A stretch of 64,000 nt of DNA, taken from positions 248,001 to 312,000 of the forward strand of contig CAYMGM010000001.1 in assembly GCA_964390005.1 (NCBI GenBank), in the 5' to 3' direction. Under the pieces are notes generated by a model that saw only the letters and a program-made list of their open reading frames with translations, had not been told where the DNA came from and searched no databases. Source of the stretch: CAYMGM01 sp964390005. Its GTDB lineage: Bacteria; Pseudomonadota; Alphaproteobacteria; UBA9219. Shown here piece by piece: positions 43,536-52,454 of this stretch (within the stretch, counting starts at the first letter, position 1; each line of letters starts with the position of its first letter). The position numbers and the translations under genes were made by a program.

Positions 43536-44540
43536 ATGACGGATCAACCTATCTATTTTGTGACCGGCGCGACAGGTTTTGTCGGCGCGGCTGTGGCGCG
43601 GGCTTTGCAAAAGCAAGGCGCGGCCTTGCGTCTTTTGTGCCGGGCGGGAAGCGCGCGTCAAAACATCCAAGGCCTTGAGAACGCTGAAATTATAACAGGC
43701 GATCTGGGCGATCCCGGTAGCTATGAAAACGCGCTGCCCGGCTGCGCCGGTGTGTTTCACGTGGCGGCTGATTACCGTATTTGGGTCCCCGATCCCGCGC
43801 GGATGAATGCCATTAATATCGACGGCACCGCCGCCCTTTTAACCAAGGCCCAAGCCGCGGGGGTGCCGCGCATGGTCTATACCAGCTCGGTCGCAACTTT
43901 GGGGCTTCACAAAGACGGCACGCCTGCCGATGAAAATCTGCCTGTCTCGCTTGAAAACATGGTTGGCGTTTATAAACGCTCGAAATTCTTGGCTGAAGAG
44001 CGCGTTCGGACGCTGGTCCGTGACCAAGGCTTGCCTTGCGTGATTGTCAATCCGTCGACCCCAATTGGCCCCGGCGATGTCAAGCCAACGCCAACGGGGC
44101 GTATTATTTTGGATGCCGCGCGAGGAAAAATCCCGGCTTTTGTCGATACGGGGCTGAATGTCGTTCATGTCGATGACGTGGCGGCGGGTCATCTCTTGGC
44201 CTTTGAAAAAGGTCGCGTGGGCGAACGCTATATCCTGGGCGGTGACAACCTGGGGTTGAGTGAAATCCTTCAAATCGTCGCGGCCCATGTTGGGCGTCGG
44301 GCGCCCACGCTTAAATTGCCGCGTGGGCCTCTTTATCCGCTGGCGCTGGGGGCCGAGATTTGGGGCCGCCTAACGGGCAAAGAGCCGTTATTGACTTTGG
44401 ATGGGCTGCGGATGTCTCGGAAAAAGATGTTCTTTACGGCGGCCAAGGCTCAACAGGATTTGGGCTATACCGCGCGCCCCGGGGCGCAGGCCATTACCGA
44501 CGCCATCGATTGGTTTGCCGCGCATGGCTATATGGGGTAA
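43536..44540 (+). CDS. hpnA: HpnA, hopanoid-associated NAD-dependent sugar epimerase
   Basis: 334 residues, an extended SDR: YFVTGATGFVGAAVARAL (Rossmann glycine motif TGxxGxxG), HVAADYRIW, YTSSVATLG and catalytic YKRSK (the family's YxxxK). NPSTPIGPGDVKPTPTGRII is the HpnA-specific run. ATG 43536 has AAGGGGGG just upstream; an earlier in-frame start is not supported. It acts on the sugar moiety of extended hopanoids, probably as a 4-epimerase or dehydratase. First gene of hpnABCDE. Confidence 0.92.
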   Translation: MTDQPIYFVTGATGFVGAAVARALQKQGAALRLLCRAGSARQNIQGLENAEIITGDLGDPGSYENALPGCAGVFHVAADYRIWVPDPARMNAINIDGTAALLTKAQAAGVPRMVYTSSVATLGLHKDGTPADENLPVSLENMVGVYKRSKFLAEERVRTLVRDQGLPCVIVNPSTPIGPGDVKPTPTGRIILDAARGKIPAFVDTGLNVVHVDDVAAGHLLAFEKGRVGERYILGGDNLGLSEILQIVAAHVGRRAPTLKLPRGPLYPLALGAEIWGRLTGKEPLLTLDGLRMSRKKMFFTAAKAQQDLGYTARPGAQAITDAIDWFAAHGYMG

Positions 44541-44585
44541 GACTGCTTGAAACCCTCCTTCGCTTTCTAACGCAATCGTATCGCT

Positions 44586-45746
44586 ATGACGCTTTCTTTG
44601 CTTTTGACCTCTTTCTGCGCGGCTGGCTGGCTGTATCTGGCCTTTTTCAATGGCAAGTTTTGGGCCCCTTTGCTGCCAAACGCCAATGCCCCCGCGCCTG
44701 CCGCTTGGCCGCGCGTCTCGATCATTGTGCCTGCCCGCAATGAAGCGGCGATTTTGCCCGAGACCTTGCCATCGTTGTTGGCGCAAAATTATCCGGGGTC
44801 CTTTCAGGTTATTTTGGTGGACGACCACAGCACGGATGGCACCGCCGACGTCGCCAAAGCGTTAGCGGCGAAAGCGGCAGACCGTTTGGTGATTGTCAGC
44901 GCCCCCGATCTCCCCAAAGGGTGGAGCGGCAAAGTCGCGGCCATGCAAGCCGGTGTCGCCGCCGCGCAAAGCGATTATATTTTGTTTACAGACGCGGATA
45001 TTCGGCACGATCTTCACAGCTTGCAACGGCTTGTGGAGCATGCCTTGGATAGCAAGTTGGATCTGACATCGCGGATGGTTCAGCTTCAAACGCATTATGC
45101 TGTCGAAAAGTTTTTGATCCCGGCGTTTGTCTTCTTTTTTGCCATGCTTTACCCCTTCCGCAAGGCGAATAATCCGCGCGACAACGTTGCGGCAGCGGCG
45201 GGCGGGACCATGCTGGTTCGGCGGCAGGCGCTTGAAAACGCGGGCGGGCTTGCAAAAATCAAAGGCGCTTTGATCGACGATTGTGCTTTGGCGCGCTTGA
45301 TCAAAGATCATGGCGGCGACCATGGCGCGCTGGGGCGCATTGAGCTGACCCTGACGCACGATATCTTAAGCCTGCGCCCCTATCCGCACTTGATGGATAT
45401 CGTCAATATGATCGCGCGGACGGCTTATACGCAGTTGGCCTATAGCCCGCTTAACTTGCTGGGCTCGATCTTGGCGCTTTCTTTATTGTTTTTAGCGCCT
45501 GTTATCTTACCGCTGACGATCAATTGGCAGGACGGGACCATTGCTTATCTGTGTTGGTTGGCGATGGCGGCGCTTTATGCGCCGATGGTCCGGTTTTTTG
45601 GGCTTTCATGGTTCTGGGCTTTGACGTTGCCTGCCGCCGCTGTCGTTTATATGGCAGGGACCGTTTTATCGGCGCTTCGTTATGCGCGGGGCCAAGGGGG
45701 GCAATGGAAAGGCCGTCATCAGGCCGGTCAGGCAAAAACAAAATAA
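44586..45746 (+). CDS. hpnB: HpnB, hopanoid-associated glycosyltransferase
   Basis: 386 residues. An N-terminal TM (LLLTSFCAAGWLYLAFF) precedes a GT2 core with VSIIVPARNEAAILPETLPS, VILVDDHSTDGTADVA, the DAD metal site in ILFTDADIRHD and IDDCALARLI. A C-terminal TM bundle (LLGSILALSLLFLAPVILPL, FFGLSWFWALTLPAAAVV) follows. The HpnB clade is found in hopanoid loci and is thought to glycosylate the hopanoid side chain. It is in the middle of a five-gene operon with short gaps. Confidence 0.92.
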   Translation: MTLSLLLTSFCAAGWLYLAFFNGKFWAPLLPNANAPAPAAWPRVSIIVPARNEAAILPETLPSLLAQNYPGSFQVILVDDHSTDGTADVAKALAAKAADRLVIVSAPDLPKGWSGKVAAMQAGVAAAQSDYILFTDADIRHDLHSLQRLVEHALDSKLDLTSRMVQLQTHYAVEKFLIPAFVFFFAMLYPFRKANNPRDNVAAAAGGTMLVRRQALENAGGLAKIKGALIDDCALARLIKDHGGDHGALGRIELTLTHDILSLRPYPHLMDIVNMIARTAYTQLAYSPLNLLGSILALSLLFLAPVILPLTINWQDGTIAYLCWLAMAALYAPMVRFFGLSWFWALTLPAAAVVYMAGTVLSALRYARGQGGQWKGRHQAGQAKTK

Positions 45747-45761
45747 TCATGTGGTTGTGAA

Positions 45762-46607
45762 ATGAGCGAAACAAAAACAGAAGCCGTAGAGACTCCGAGC
45801 GGAAAAGAGGCCTCGGGCGAGAACTTTCCAGTCGGGTCTTTTTTGATCCGCAAAGATCTGCGGCCCGATGTTCACGCCTATTATCTTTTCGCGCGCGGGG
45901 CCGACGATATCGGCGATAACCCGCTTTTAGACGCCAACGACAAAATTGCGCGGCTGGATCTGTTTGAAAAAACACTGCTGACGCCGGGCGAAGATGCTGT
46001 GGCGGCTGCCGTTCCGCTGCGCGAGACGATCATGCGCCGCGCGTTGGACCCCGCGCTGGGCACAGATCTTCTTGTCGCCTTTAAGCGCGATGCCGTCAAA
46101 CGGCGCTATGAAAACTGGGGCGAGCTTTTAGATTATTGCCGCTATTCGGCCAATCCCGTTGGGCGTTTTCTTCTCGATTTGCATGGCGAGTCGCGCGACA
46201 CATGGCCTGCGGGCGATGCTTTATGCACGGCGCTGCAAATCATCAATCATATTCAAGACTGCGCCGACGATTATCGCGAATTAGACCGCGTTTACATTCC
46301 GCTGGATATGCTGGCAAGCCACGGCGGCGATCCGGCGATGCTGTCGGGCGCGGCTTCAACGCCTGCCTTGCGCGCGACGCTAGACGACATGATCGCCAAG
46401 ACCGAGCCGTTGTTGGCGCAAGCGCTGACCTTGCCGCCGATGATCAAAAGCAAAGGCCTTCGGATGGAGGTTTCCGTCATTGCGACATTGGCCGCGCGTT
46501 TGATTTCTCTTTTGAAAAAGCGCGACCCGTTGTGCGAGCCGATGAAACTGTCCAAGCTCTCGGTCCTGATGGGGACGCTTCAAGGCATTGGCCGCGCCAT
46601 CTTTTAA
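45762..46607 (+). CDS. hpnC: HpnC, hydroxysqualene synthase
   Basis: 281 residues of the squalene/phytoene synthase fold. The N-terminal ENFPVGSFLIRKDLRP is typical of HpnC. Asp-rich motif one is ARGADDIGDN and motif two is HIQDCADDYREL, with YCRYSANPVGRFLL between. HpnC turns presqualene diphosphate into hydroxysqualene in the three-step bacterial squalene route. The gene is followed after 14 bp by its partner hpnD. Confidence 0.93.
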   Translation: MSETKTEAVETPSGKEASGENFPVGSFLIRKDLRPDVHAYYLFARGADDIGDNPLLDANDKIARLDLFEKTLLTPGEDAVAAAVPLRETIMRRALDPALGTDLLVAFKRDAVKRRYENWGELLDYCRYSANPVGRFLLDLHGESRDTWPAGDALCTALQIINHIQDCADDYRELDRVYIPLDMLASHGGDPAMLSGAASTPALRATLDDMIAKTEPLLAQALTLPPMIKSKGLRMEVSVIATLAARLISLLKKRDPLCEPMKLSKLSVLMGTLQGIGRAIF

Positions 46608-46621
46608 CACAGGAATATGGA

Positions 46622-47506
46622 ATGTCTCAGTCGCCTCCTTCTCTTTCCGAAGCCAAAAAAACCGTCCGCGCTTGCGTAAAAGCCGCGCGGACGTCTTTTG
46701 GCGCAGGCATGGCGATATTGCCCGCGCCGCGCCGCGAAGGCATGTACGCGCTTTACGCTTTTTGCCGGATTGTCGACGATATTGCCGACGACGATGGTGC
46801 GACCGAAGCCCAGCGTCAGGCCGATTTGAACCTGTGGCGCGTCCGTATCAAAGACCTGTTTGAAAAAGACATAACAGCCGATGCGGTCACGGTGGCTTTG
46901 CGTCCGGCCATTGCCGCCTATGGCCTTGTCCAGGACGATTTTCAAGCCATCATCAACGGGATGGAAATGGATGCAGGCGCACCGATCGTCGCGCCATCGT
47001 TTGATCTGTTGGATTTGTATTGCGACCGTGTCGCCAGCGCCGTTGGACGCGCCAGCGTTCGAATTTTTGGTGACGGCAGTCCGACGGCTTTAGAGCTGGC
47101 ATACCATCTGGGCCGCGCTTTTCAGCTGACCAATATCTTGCGCGACATAGCCGAAGATGCCGCGCGCGGACGCCTTTATCTGCCGCGCGAACTTTTAGAA
47201 AAACACGGCGTTGTTTGGGACGATTTACAGGCTTTGATCGACCATCCGCATTTGCCGCTTGTTGGCCGTGACTTGGCCCAGCATGCCAGCATCCATTTTG
47301 CCGCGGCAGATGCCGCGATGGCGCGCTGTTTGCCCATGGCGATGCGTCCGGCCAAAATCATGCGCGCCTATTACGGGGCCATTTTTAATGGATTGTTGAT
47401 CCAGGATTGGCGCGCGCCGCGGACGCGGGTTGCGCTTGGTAAAGCGAAGAAAATAGCTATTCTTTCGCGTGCCCTTCTACGTTCTTATTTTTCAAAAAAG
47501 GTTTAA
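46622..47506 (+). CDS. hpnD: HpnD, presqualene diphosphate synthase
   Basis: 294 residues, squalene/phytoene synthase family. SFGAGMAILPAPRREGMYAL and YAFCRIVDDIADDDG (first Asp motif), GMEMDAG, YCDRVASAVGR and QLTNILRDIAEDAARGR (second Asp motif). HpnD condenses two FPP molecules to presqualene diphosphate. ATG 46622 with AGGA 8 bases upstream is the correct start; a much longer in-frame extension into hpnC is an artefact. Confidence 0.94.
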   Translation: MSQSPPSLSEAKKTVRACVKAARTSFGAGMAILPAPRREGMYALYAFCRIVDDIADDDGATEAQRQADLNLWRVRIKDLFEKDITADAVTVALRPAIAAYGLVQDDFQAIINGMEMDAGAPIVAPSFDLLDLYCDRVASAVGRASVRIFGDGSPTALELAYHLGRAFQLTNILRDIAEDAARGRLYLPRELLEKHGVVWDDLQALIDHPHLPLVGRDLAQHASIHFAAADAAMARCLPMAMRPAKIMRAYYGAIFNGLLIQDWRAPRTRVALGKAKKIAILSRALLRSYFSKKV

Positions 47507-47512
47507 CCGCTT

Positions 47513-48772
47513 ATGGCTGAGCCCAGACAAATCCACATCATTGGCGCTGGCCTTGCTGGCCTTTCAGCGGCGCTTCAGCTTTCTTTGTTGGGCGAGCGCG
47601 TGACGCTTTACGAATCCACCAATTGGGCTGGCGGACGCTGTCGCTCTTACTACGACCGCAAGCTCGCTTGCCGGATTGATAACGGCAATCACCTTGTCTT
47701 GTCGGGTAACGTGGCCGTTCAAGATTATTTGGCTTTGTCGGGCGCTGCCGACACCATGCAGCTTTTAGACAAGCCCATTTTCCCCTTTATGGATCTGGAA
47801 ACGGGCGAGCGCTGGACCTTGCAAATGAACGAAGGCGTCGTCCCTTGGTGGATTTTTGACGCCAAGCGCCGCATTCCCGGCACCAAGGCATCGGATTATC
47901 TTTCTGTGTTGAAGATGATGCGCGCGGGTGGCGACCAAACAGTTGCCGAAGCTTTGAACACCAATCCGGTTTTGTTCCGCCGCTTTTGGGAGCCGTTAGC
48001 CGTCGCGACCCTGAACACCGAAACCGAAAATGCTTCAGCCGCTTTGCTGGCAAACTTGCTTAGCCAAAGCTTCAGCGCTGGCGGCAAAGCTTGCCAGCCG
48101 ATGATCCCCAAGGAAGGGCTGTCGGAAAGCTTTGTCAACCCGTGCCTTGCCAAACTTGCCGAAAAAGGGACAGCGGTGCGCTTTAATACGCGCCTGACTG
48201 AAATCAAAGCAGCGGACAAAACCATCCAGCAGCTTGTTTTTGACAAAGAAACCGTCGATGTCGCGCCGCAAGACTGGGTTATCCTGGCGACGCCCGCTTG
48301 GATCGTAAACGATTTGTTGCCCGAGATCGAAACGCCCAACGCCTTTCGCGGCATTTTAAATGCGCATTTCAAGATCGAGGTTCCCAACAATCCGGCCGGA
48401 TTTACGGGCCTTGTGGGCGGGATCGCCGAATGGGTTTTTGTCAAACCCGGCATCGCGTCGGTGACGATCAGCGCGGTAGACCGTTTCAAAGAATACCCGC
48501 ACGAAGATTGGGCTGTTTCCATTTGGAACGATCTCGCCAAACTGTTCGATTTGGACCCGGCGAAGGTTCCTGAATGGCGCATCGTGCGCGAAAAACGCGC
48601 GACTTTTGCGGCGACGGCGGCCCAGAATGCGCGTCGTCCTCGCGCTTATATCGACTGGACAAACCTAGCGCTTGCAGGCGATTGGACTGATACGTCGCTG
48701 CCATCGACAATTGAAGGCGCCATCCGCTCCGGCGTTAAAGCTGCGCAAATTCCCTTGCGCTGGAAGGATTAA
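47513..48772 (+). CDS. hpnE: HpnE, FAD-dependent hydroxysqualene dehydroxylase
   Basis: 419 residues of the amine-oxidase/phytoene-desaturase type: HIIGAGLAGLSAALQLSLLG (FAD Rossmann), YESTNWAGGRCRSYYD (second FAD motif), then DNGNHLVLSGN and FWEPLAVATLNTE. The C-terminal LALAGDWTDTSLPSTIEGAI is the flavin-contacting tail. It reduces hydroxysqualene to squalene. It completes the FPP-to-squalene pathway; squalene-hopene cyclase is not found before the next, unrelated gene. Confidence 0.94.
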   Translation: MAEPRQIHIIGAGLAGLSAALQLSLLGERVTLYESTNWAGGRCRSYYDRKLACRIDNGNHLVLSGNVAVQDYLALSGAADTMQLLDKPIFPFMDLETGERWTLQMNEGVVPWWIFDAKRRIPGTKASDYLSVLKMMRAGGDQTVAEALNTNPVLFRRFWEPLAVATLNTETENASAALLANLLSQSFSAGGKACQPMIPKEGLSESFVNPCLAKLAEKGTAVRFNTRLTEIKAADKTIQQLVFDKETVDVAPQDWVILATPAWIVNDLLPEIETPNAFRGILNAHFKIEVPNNPAGFTGLVGGIAEWVFVKPGIASVTISAVDRFKEYPHEDWAVSIWNDLAKLFDLDPAKVPEWRIVREKRATFAATAAQNARRPRAYIDWTNLALAGDWTDTSLPSTIEGAIRSGVKAAQIPLRWKD

Positions 48773-48781
48773 CGATAATAT

Positions 48782-48793
48782 TTCTGTACAGAA
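48782..48793. promoter_or_regulatory. Perfect 12-bp palindrome upstream of the Hint gene
   Basis: TTCTGTACAGAA lies in the 78-bp AT-rich gap between hpnE and the Hint-domain gene. A perfect 12-bp palindrome in this position is a candidate operator. No regulator can be assigned. Confidence 0.3.
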
Positions 48794-48850
48794 TTCTTCC
48801 CTTTTCTTTTTGAAACCAATTCGATAGGATGAAGATAAGTTATTTTATCA

Positions 48851-49456
48851 ATGGGTATTGTTATGTTTGACCCCTATAGTGCCTATTATTTATATGAACC
48901 GACACAGCCTTTGCCACGAAGGCCTTTGGGTCCTTCAACAGGCTGCTTTTCCGCTTGCTCGATCATCGATTTGCCTGGAAACCGCACGCGCCGCATCGAT
49001 CAGATGCATGTTGGCGATGCCGTTTGGTCGTGGGATCACCAGCGTCTTCAGCGTGTTAAAGCTTATGTTGAAAAGGTCATTTGTAAATCGTCGTTACTTT
49101 TGTGGCGTGTTGATTTTGATGATCAAATAGAGGCTCTCTATGGAACGGGCGAACATCTTGTTCTCGGTATTATGGGGTGGAAGCGTCTTCAGAATCTGAA
49201 GGCACGTGATTTTCTTTTGTATCTTGGAACGGACAAGCCGGATTTAGCTGCTGTCAATTCGGTCCTGTCAATTGCGGGAACCTCGCCAGTCTATAATTTA
49301 ATCACGACAGGACCGCAGAACTATATCGTCAATGGGTTCGTGGCGAATAATTATAATCATTTTCCGCTTGTTCGCCGCTTTATGCGCCGCGGTGCTCGCC
49401 TGATCGAAAAAGTCACGAAGAATCGCCGAATACCCGTATGCTGTCCGGTGCCTTAA
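48851..49456 (+). CDS. Stand-alone Hint (hedgehog/intein) domain protein
   Basis: 201 residues. After about 30 N-terminal residues, GCFSACSIIDLPGNRTRRID (Cys32) and MHVGDAVWSWD match Hint block A. GTGEHLVLG (Thr99 to His102) matches the block B TxxH motif. VYNLITTGPQNYIVNGFVAN (ending at Asn166, then Asn167) matches the C-terminal blocks, but the usual penultimate His is replaced. A basic tail of about 34 residues follows (FMRRGARLIEKVTKNRR). There is no homing endonuclease and no host enzyme sequence on either side, so this is not an ordinary intein. It could be a bacterial intein-like or pretoxin-type autoprocessing protein. ATG 48863 is an alternative start. Confidence 0.7.
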   Translation: MGIVMFDPYSAYYLYEPTQPLPRRPLGPSTGCFSACSIIDLPGNRTRRIDQMHVGDAVWSWDHQRLQRVKAYVEKVICKSSLLLWRVDFDDQIEALYGTGEHLVLGIMGWKRLQNLKARDFLLYLGTDKPDLAAVNSVLSIAGTSPVYNLITTGPQNYIVNGFVANNYNHFPLVRRFMRRGARLIEKVTKNRRIPVCCPVP

Positions 49457-49475
49457 AAATATAAAGCCCGCCGTT

Positions 49476-49685
49476 TTATTGATCTAAAGACGTAACAGGC
49501 GCAAAGCGCGGTTGGCGTCGTCCATTGACATCGACTTCTTCAAAAAACATAACTTTGGGGCGAACCCAAATCTGTTTATCGCCATATTGAGCTTGATAGA
49601 TCACCATCTCTTCAAGCGTTTCGCTGTGTTTGGCATAACCAATCAACGCATAAAGCTGGCCTTTGTAATGCCGATAAAGTTGCAT
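49476..49685 (-). CDS. DUF1653 family protein
   Basis: 69 residues: LYRHYKGQLYALIGYAKHSE, VIYQAQYGDKQIWVRP and MFFEEVDVNGRRQPRF. This is the DUF1653 fold (YxHxKGxxY...VxYxxLY...R), a small beta-barrel-like protein of unknown function. Its ATG overlaps the cobT stop (TGATG) and is preceded by GGAG, so it is co-translated with cobT. Confidence 0.85.
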   Translation of the reverse strand: MQLYRHYKGQLYALIGYAKHSETLEEMVIYQAQYGDKQIWVRPKVMFFEEVDVNGRRQPRFAPVTSLDQ

Positions 49686-51469
49686 CACCTTGTCTCCTCA
49701 AACAGGGCCGCGAGTTGCTCGGTCATCGTGCCGCCAAGTTGCTCGGCATCGGATATTGTCACAGCCCGGCTGTAATAGCGTGTCACGTCATGACCGATAC
49801 CGATCGCGGCAAGTTCAACTGGTTTCGTCTTTTCAATCCAAGCGATAACGGATTTTAGATGTTCATCTAAATAATTTTGAGGATTAACGGCCAGCGTCGC
49901 ATCGTCAACCGGCGCGCCATCCGATATCACCATCAAAATCTTGCGACGCTCAAGACGTCCGCGCAGACGCTGGCAAGCCCACAGCAAAGCCTCGCCATCG
50001 ATATTTTCTTTTAACAGGCCCTCGCGCAGCATCAGGCCCAAATGGCGGCGCACCCGTCGCCATGGGGCATCGGCGGCCTTGTAAACAATATGGCGCAGTT
50101 CGTTGAGACGACCCGGAAACGTCGGACGATCGGCGCGCAACCAGTCTTCGCGGGCGCGGCCCCCTTTCCAGGTGCGCGTGGTAAAGCCCAAAATCTCGAC
50201 CTTGACGCCGCAACGCTCTAACGTGCGCGCCAAGATATCGGCACTGATAGCGGCCAAGGTGATCGGGCGACCGCGCATCGATCCTGAATTGTCTATAAGC
50301 AAGGTCACGACGGTATCGCGGAAGGTTGTCTCTTTTTCCTGCTTAAAGGATAAAGGCTGAAGCGGGTTTGTTACGACACGCGCCAATTTCGCCGCGTCGA
50401 GAATACCTTCCTCTAAATCGAAATCCCAACTGCGCAATTGCTCGGCCTGCAAGCGGCGTTGCAGACGGTTGGCCAAGCGCGTGATCGAGCGGCGCCAGCG
50501 CCGGACCTGTCGATCCAACAAGCCACGTAGATGCGCCAGCTCAGCCGGATCGCATAACTGATCGGCTTCGACCGTTTCATCGTACAACGACGTGAAAATC
50601 CGATAGGTTGTTGGCGGGGCCAAATAATCGGTAAAGCTATCACTTTCGTCCGGCATGCCACCATCAGACTCGGGCGACGGCTTATCTTGTTCTTCTGTCG
50701 CGGCGTCTTCATCGGCGTCTGTTGTAGCCGACGCTTGCCCCTCGTCTTCGCTTTCTTGCGCGGCTTCGTCTTGATCCGGCGCATCCTCATCGGGATCGGA
50801 TGGTTTGGGCGCTGGTTCACTGTCTGGATCGTCAGCTTCCGGCGGGACAAAAGACAGTGTTTCAAGCAAGCGCAATGCAATTTGACCAAAGGCCGATTGA
50901 TCCGACAAGGACGCGGCCAGACCATCCATAAACGGCCCGCCTTTTTCGTACAGATAAGTGCGCCACAGGGCCGCGGCTTGGGTAGCACCCGCTGGCAACG
51001 CGCGGCCTGAAAAATGTTGTAAAGCTAATAGATGAACGGCCTCGGCAGCAGGGATCTGCATCATGACGGTCGCTTTGTCCCATCCGGCTTGCGCGACTTT
51101 ATGCTCATAGAAGATCTGCATGTTGCGGAGCGCTCCTGATAAGGAGCGTCCGCCAAAGGCCTCACAACGCGCCCTCTCAAGCGCGTCAAAAACGGCCCGC
51201 GCCGTTGGGTTTTGCGGCGCTTGCGTCGCGGCCAGATCTGGAGAATGAAAAGCATAAAAAAAGGCCGCACTGTCGGCTGCGCCGCGGGCTTCAAAAAGGC
51301 TTTGAGGATCGCAATCAGGCGGAATGTCGGGAAGCTTGACCCGCCCTAATGGCGAAAACCCCGTTGTTGTCGAAAACGCAACTTCAAGATCCGGTTTGCG
51401 GCCAAGCGCTTTCAGCGTCACGGCTAGCGCACGCTTTAAAATATCCGATTTATCTTCGCGCCCGCTCAT
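49685..51469 (-). CDS. cobT: CobT cobaltochelatase subunit
   Basis: 594 residues. The N-terminal CobT domain (LKRALAVTLKALGRKPDLEV) is followed by an Asp/Glu-rich linker at about 235-300. The C-terminal von Willebrand A domain has MIDAS motif LLIDNSGSMRG, the second Thr/Asp sites and MVISDGAPVDD. CobS and CobT form the AAA+ chaperone that drives cobalt insertion by CobN in aerobic B12 synthesis. Start ATG 51469 is chosen; an upstream TTG overlaps cobS. No cobN is in the window, and many alphaproteobacteria keep CobST without the rest of the pathway. Confidence 0.92.
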   Translation of the reverse strand: MSGREDKSDILKRALAVTLKALGRKPDLEVAFSTTTGFSPLGRVKLPDIPPDCDPQSLFEARGAADSAAFFYAFHSPDLAATQAPQNPTARAVFDALERARCEAFGGRSLSGALRNMQIFYEHKVAQAGWDKATVMMQIPAAEAVHLLALQHFSGRALPAGATQAAALWRTYLYEKGGPFMDGLAASLSDQSAFGQIALRLLETLSFVPPEADDPDSEPAPKPSDPDEDAPDQDEAAQESEDEGQASATTDADEDAATEEQDKPSPESDGGMPDESDSFTDYLAPPTTYRIFTSLYDETVEADQLCDPAELAHLRGLLDRQVRRWRRSITRLANRLQRRLQAEQLRSWDFDLEEGILDAAKLARVVTNPLQPLSFKQEKETTFRDTVVTLLIDNSGSMRGRPITLAAISADILARTLERCGVKVEILGFTTRTWKGGRAREDWLRADRPTFPGRLNELRHIVYKAADAPWRRVRRHLGLMLREGLLKENIDGEALLWACQRLRGRLERRKILMVISDGAPVDDATLAVNPQNYLDEHLKSVIAWIEKTKPVELAAIGIGHDVTRYYSRAVTISDAEQLGGTMTEQLAALFEETR

Positions 51470-51476
51470 ACCTTTT

Positions 51477-52454
51477 TCAGACAAAGTCTGTAAGTTCGAC
51501 GTCAAAGCAGCGTTGATAAAACTCGGCAATAACGGGGCGCTCGGTCTCGTCGCATTTGTTGAGGAAGCTAAGTTGGAAAGCTGTTTCCAAATCGCCGAAT
51601 ATTTGGCTGTTTTCGGCCCATGTCATGACGGTGCGCGGCGACATGACGGTCGAGATATCGCCGTTCATGAAGGCCTGTCGTGTTAGACCTGCCAGAGCCA
51701 CCATGGCGCGGATCTGTTCCTTGCCTTCCGGTGTCGCAAAGGCGGGAACTTTGGCAAGGACGATTTCCTCTTCCTCTGCGGCAGGCAGATAGTTAAGCGT
51801 TGTGACGATGCTCCAACGATCCATCTGCCCTTGATTGATTTGTTGGGTGCCGTGATAAAGCCCGGTCGTGTCGCCAAGCCCGACCGTGTTGGCCGTTGCA
51901 AAAAGGCGAAAAGAAGGATGCGGCGTAATGACGCGCGTTTGATCCAGCAGCGTCAGTTTGCCTTCGACTTCCAAAATACGTTGAATAACAAACATAACAT
52001 CAGGGCGGCCCGCGTCGTATTCGTCGAAAACAAGAGCCGCCGGACGTTGGAGCGCCCAAGGCAAAATGCCTTCTTTATATTCGGTGATTTGTTTGCCGTC
52101 GCGCAAGACAATGGCGTCTTTGCCGATCAAATCGATACGGCTGATGTGACTATCCAGATTGATGCGCAAACAAGGCCAATTCAATCGCGCGGCCACTTGC
52201 TCAATATGCGTCGATTTGCCTGTGCCATGATACCCCTGCACCATGACGCGTCGATTGTGTGCAAAGCCAGCTAAGATCGCGAGGGTTGTTTTTTTGTCGA
52301 ACCGATAGGCTTCGTCTATATCGGGGACATGCTCACGCGGTGCGGAAAAGGCCGGGACTTTCATTTGGCTATCGATGCCAAAAACGTCGCGCACGGATAC
52401 GGTTGTGTCGGGCATCGCTTTATCTGTTTGCGTAGATCCCAAGTTTTTAGTCAT
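51477..52454 (-). CDS. cobS: CobS cobaltochelatase AAA+ ATPase subunit
   Basis: 325 residues, a MoxR-like AAA+ ATPase: VMVQGYHGTGKSTHIEQVAA (Walker A), ALVFDEYDAGRPDVMFVIQR (Walker B), FRLFATANTVGLGDTTGLY (sensor 1) and the YHGTQQINQGQMDRWSIV pore/insert segment specific to CobS. It works with CobT. The start ATG 52454 overlaps the J-domain stop codon (TGATG), so the two genes are coupled. Confidence 0.95.
   Translation of the reverse strand: MTKNLGSTQTDKAMPDTTVSVRDVFGIDSQMKVPAFSAPREHVPDIDEAYRFDKKTTLAILAGFAHNRRVMVQGYHGTGKSTHIEQVAARLNWPCLRINLDSHISRIDLIGKDAIVLRDGKQITEYKEGILPWALQRPAALVFDEYDAGRPDVMFVIQRILEVEGKLTLLDQTRVITPHPSFRLFATANTVGLGDTTGLYHGTQQINQGQMDRWSIVTTLNYLPAAEEEEIVLAKVPAFATPEGKEQIRAMVALAGLTRQAFMNGDISTVMSPRTVMTWAENSQIFGDLETAFQLSFLNKCDETERPVIAEFYQRCFDVELTDFV

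Noticed and set aside
46136..46621. Long in-frame 5' extension of the hpnD reading frame through hpnC
   Set aside because: hpnC is intact in another frame, and the hpnD family start and ribosome binding site are at 46622.
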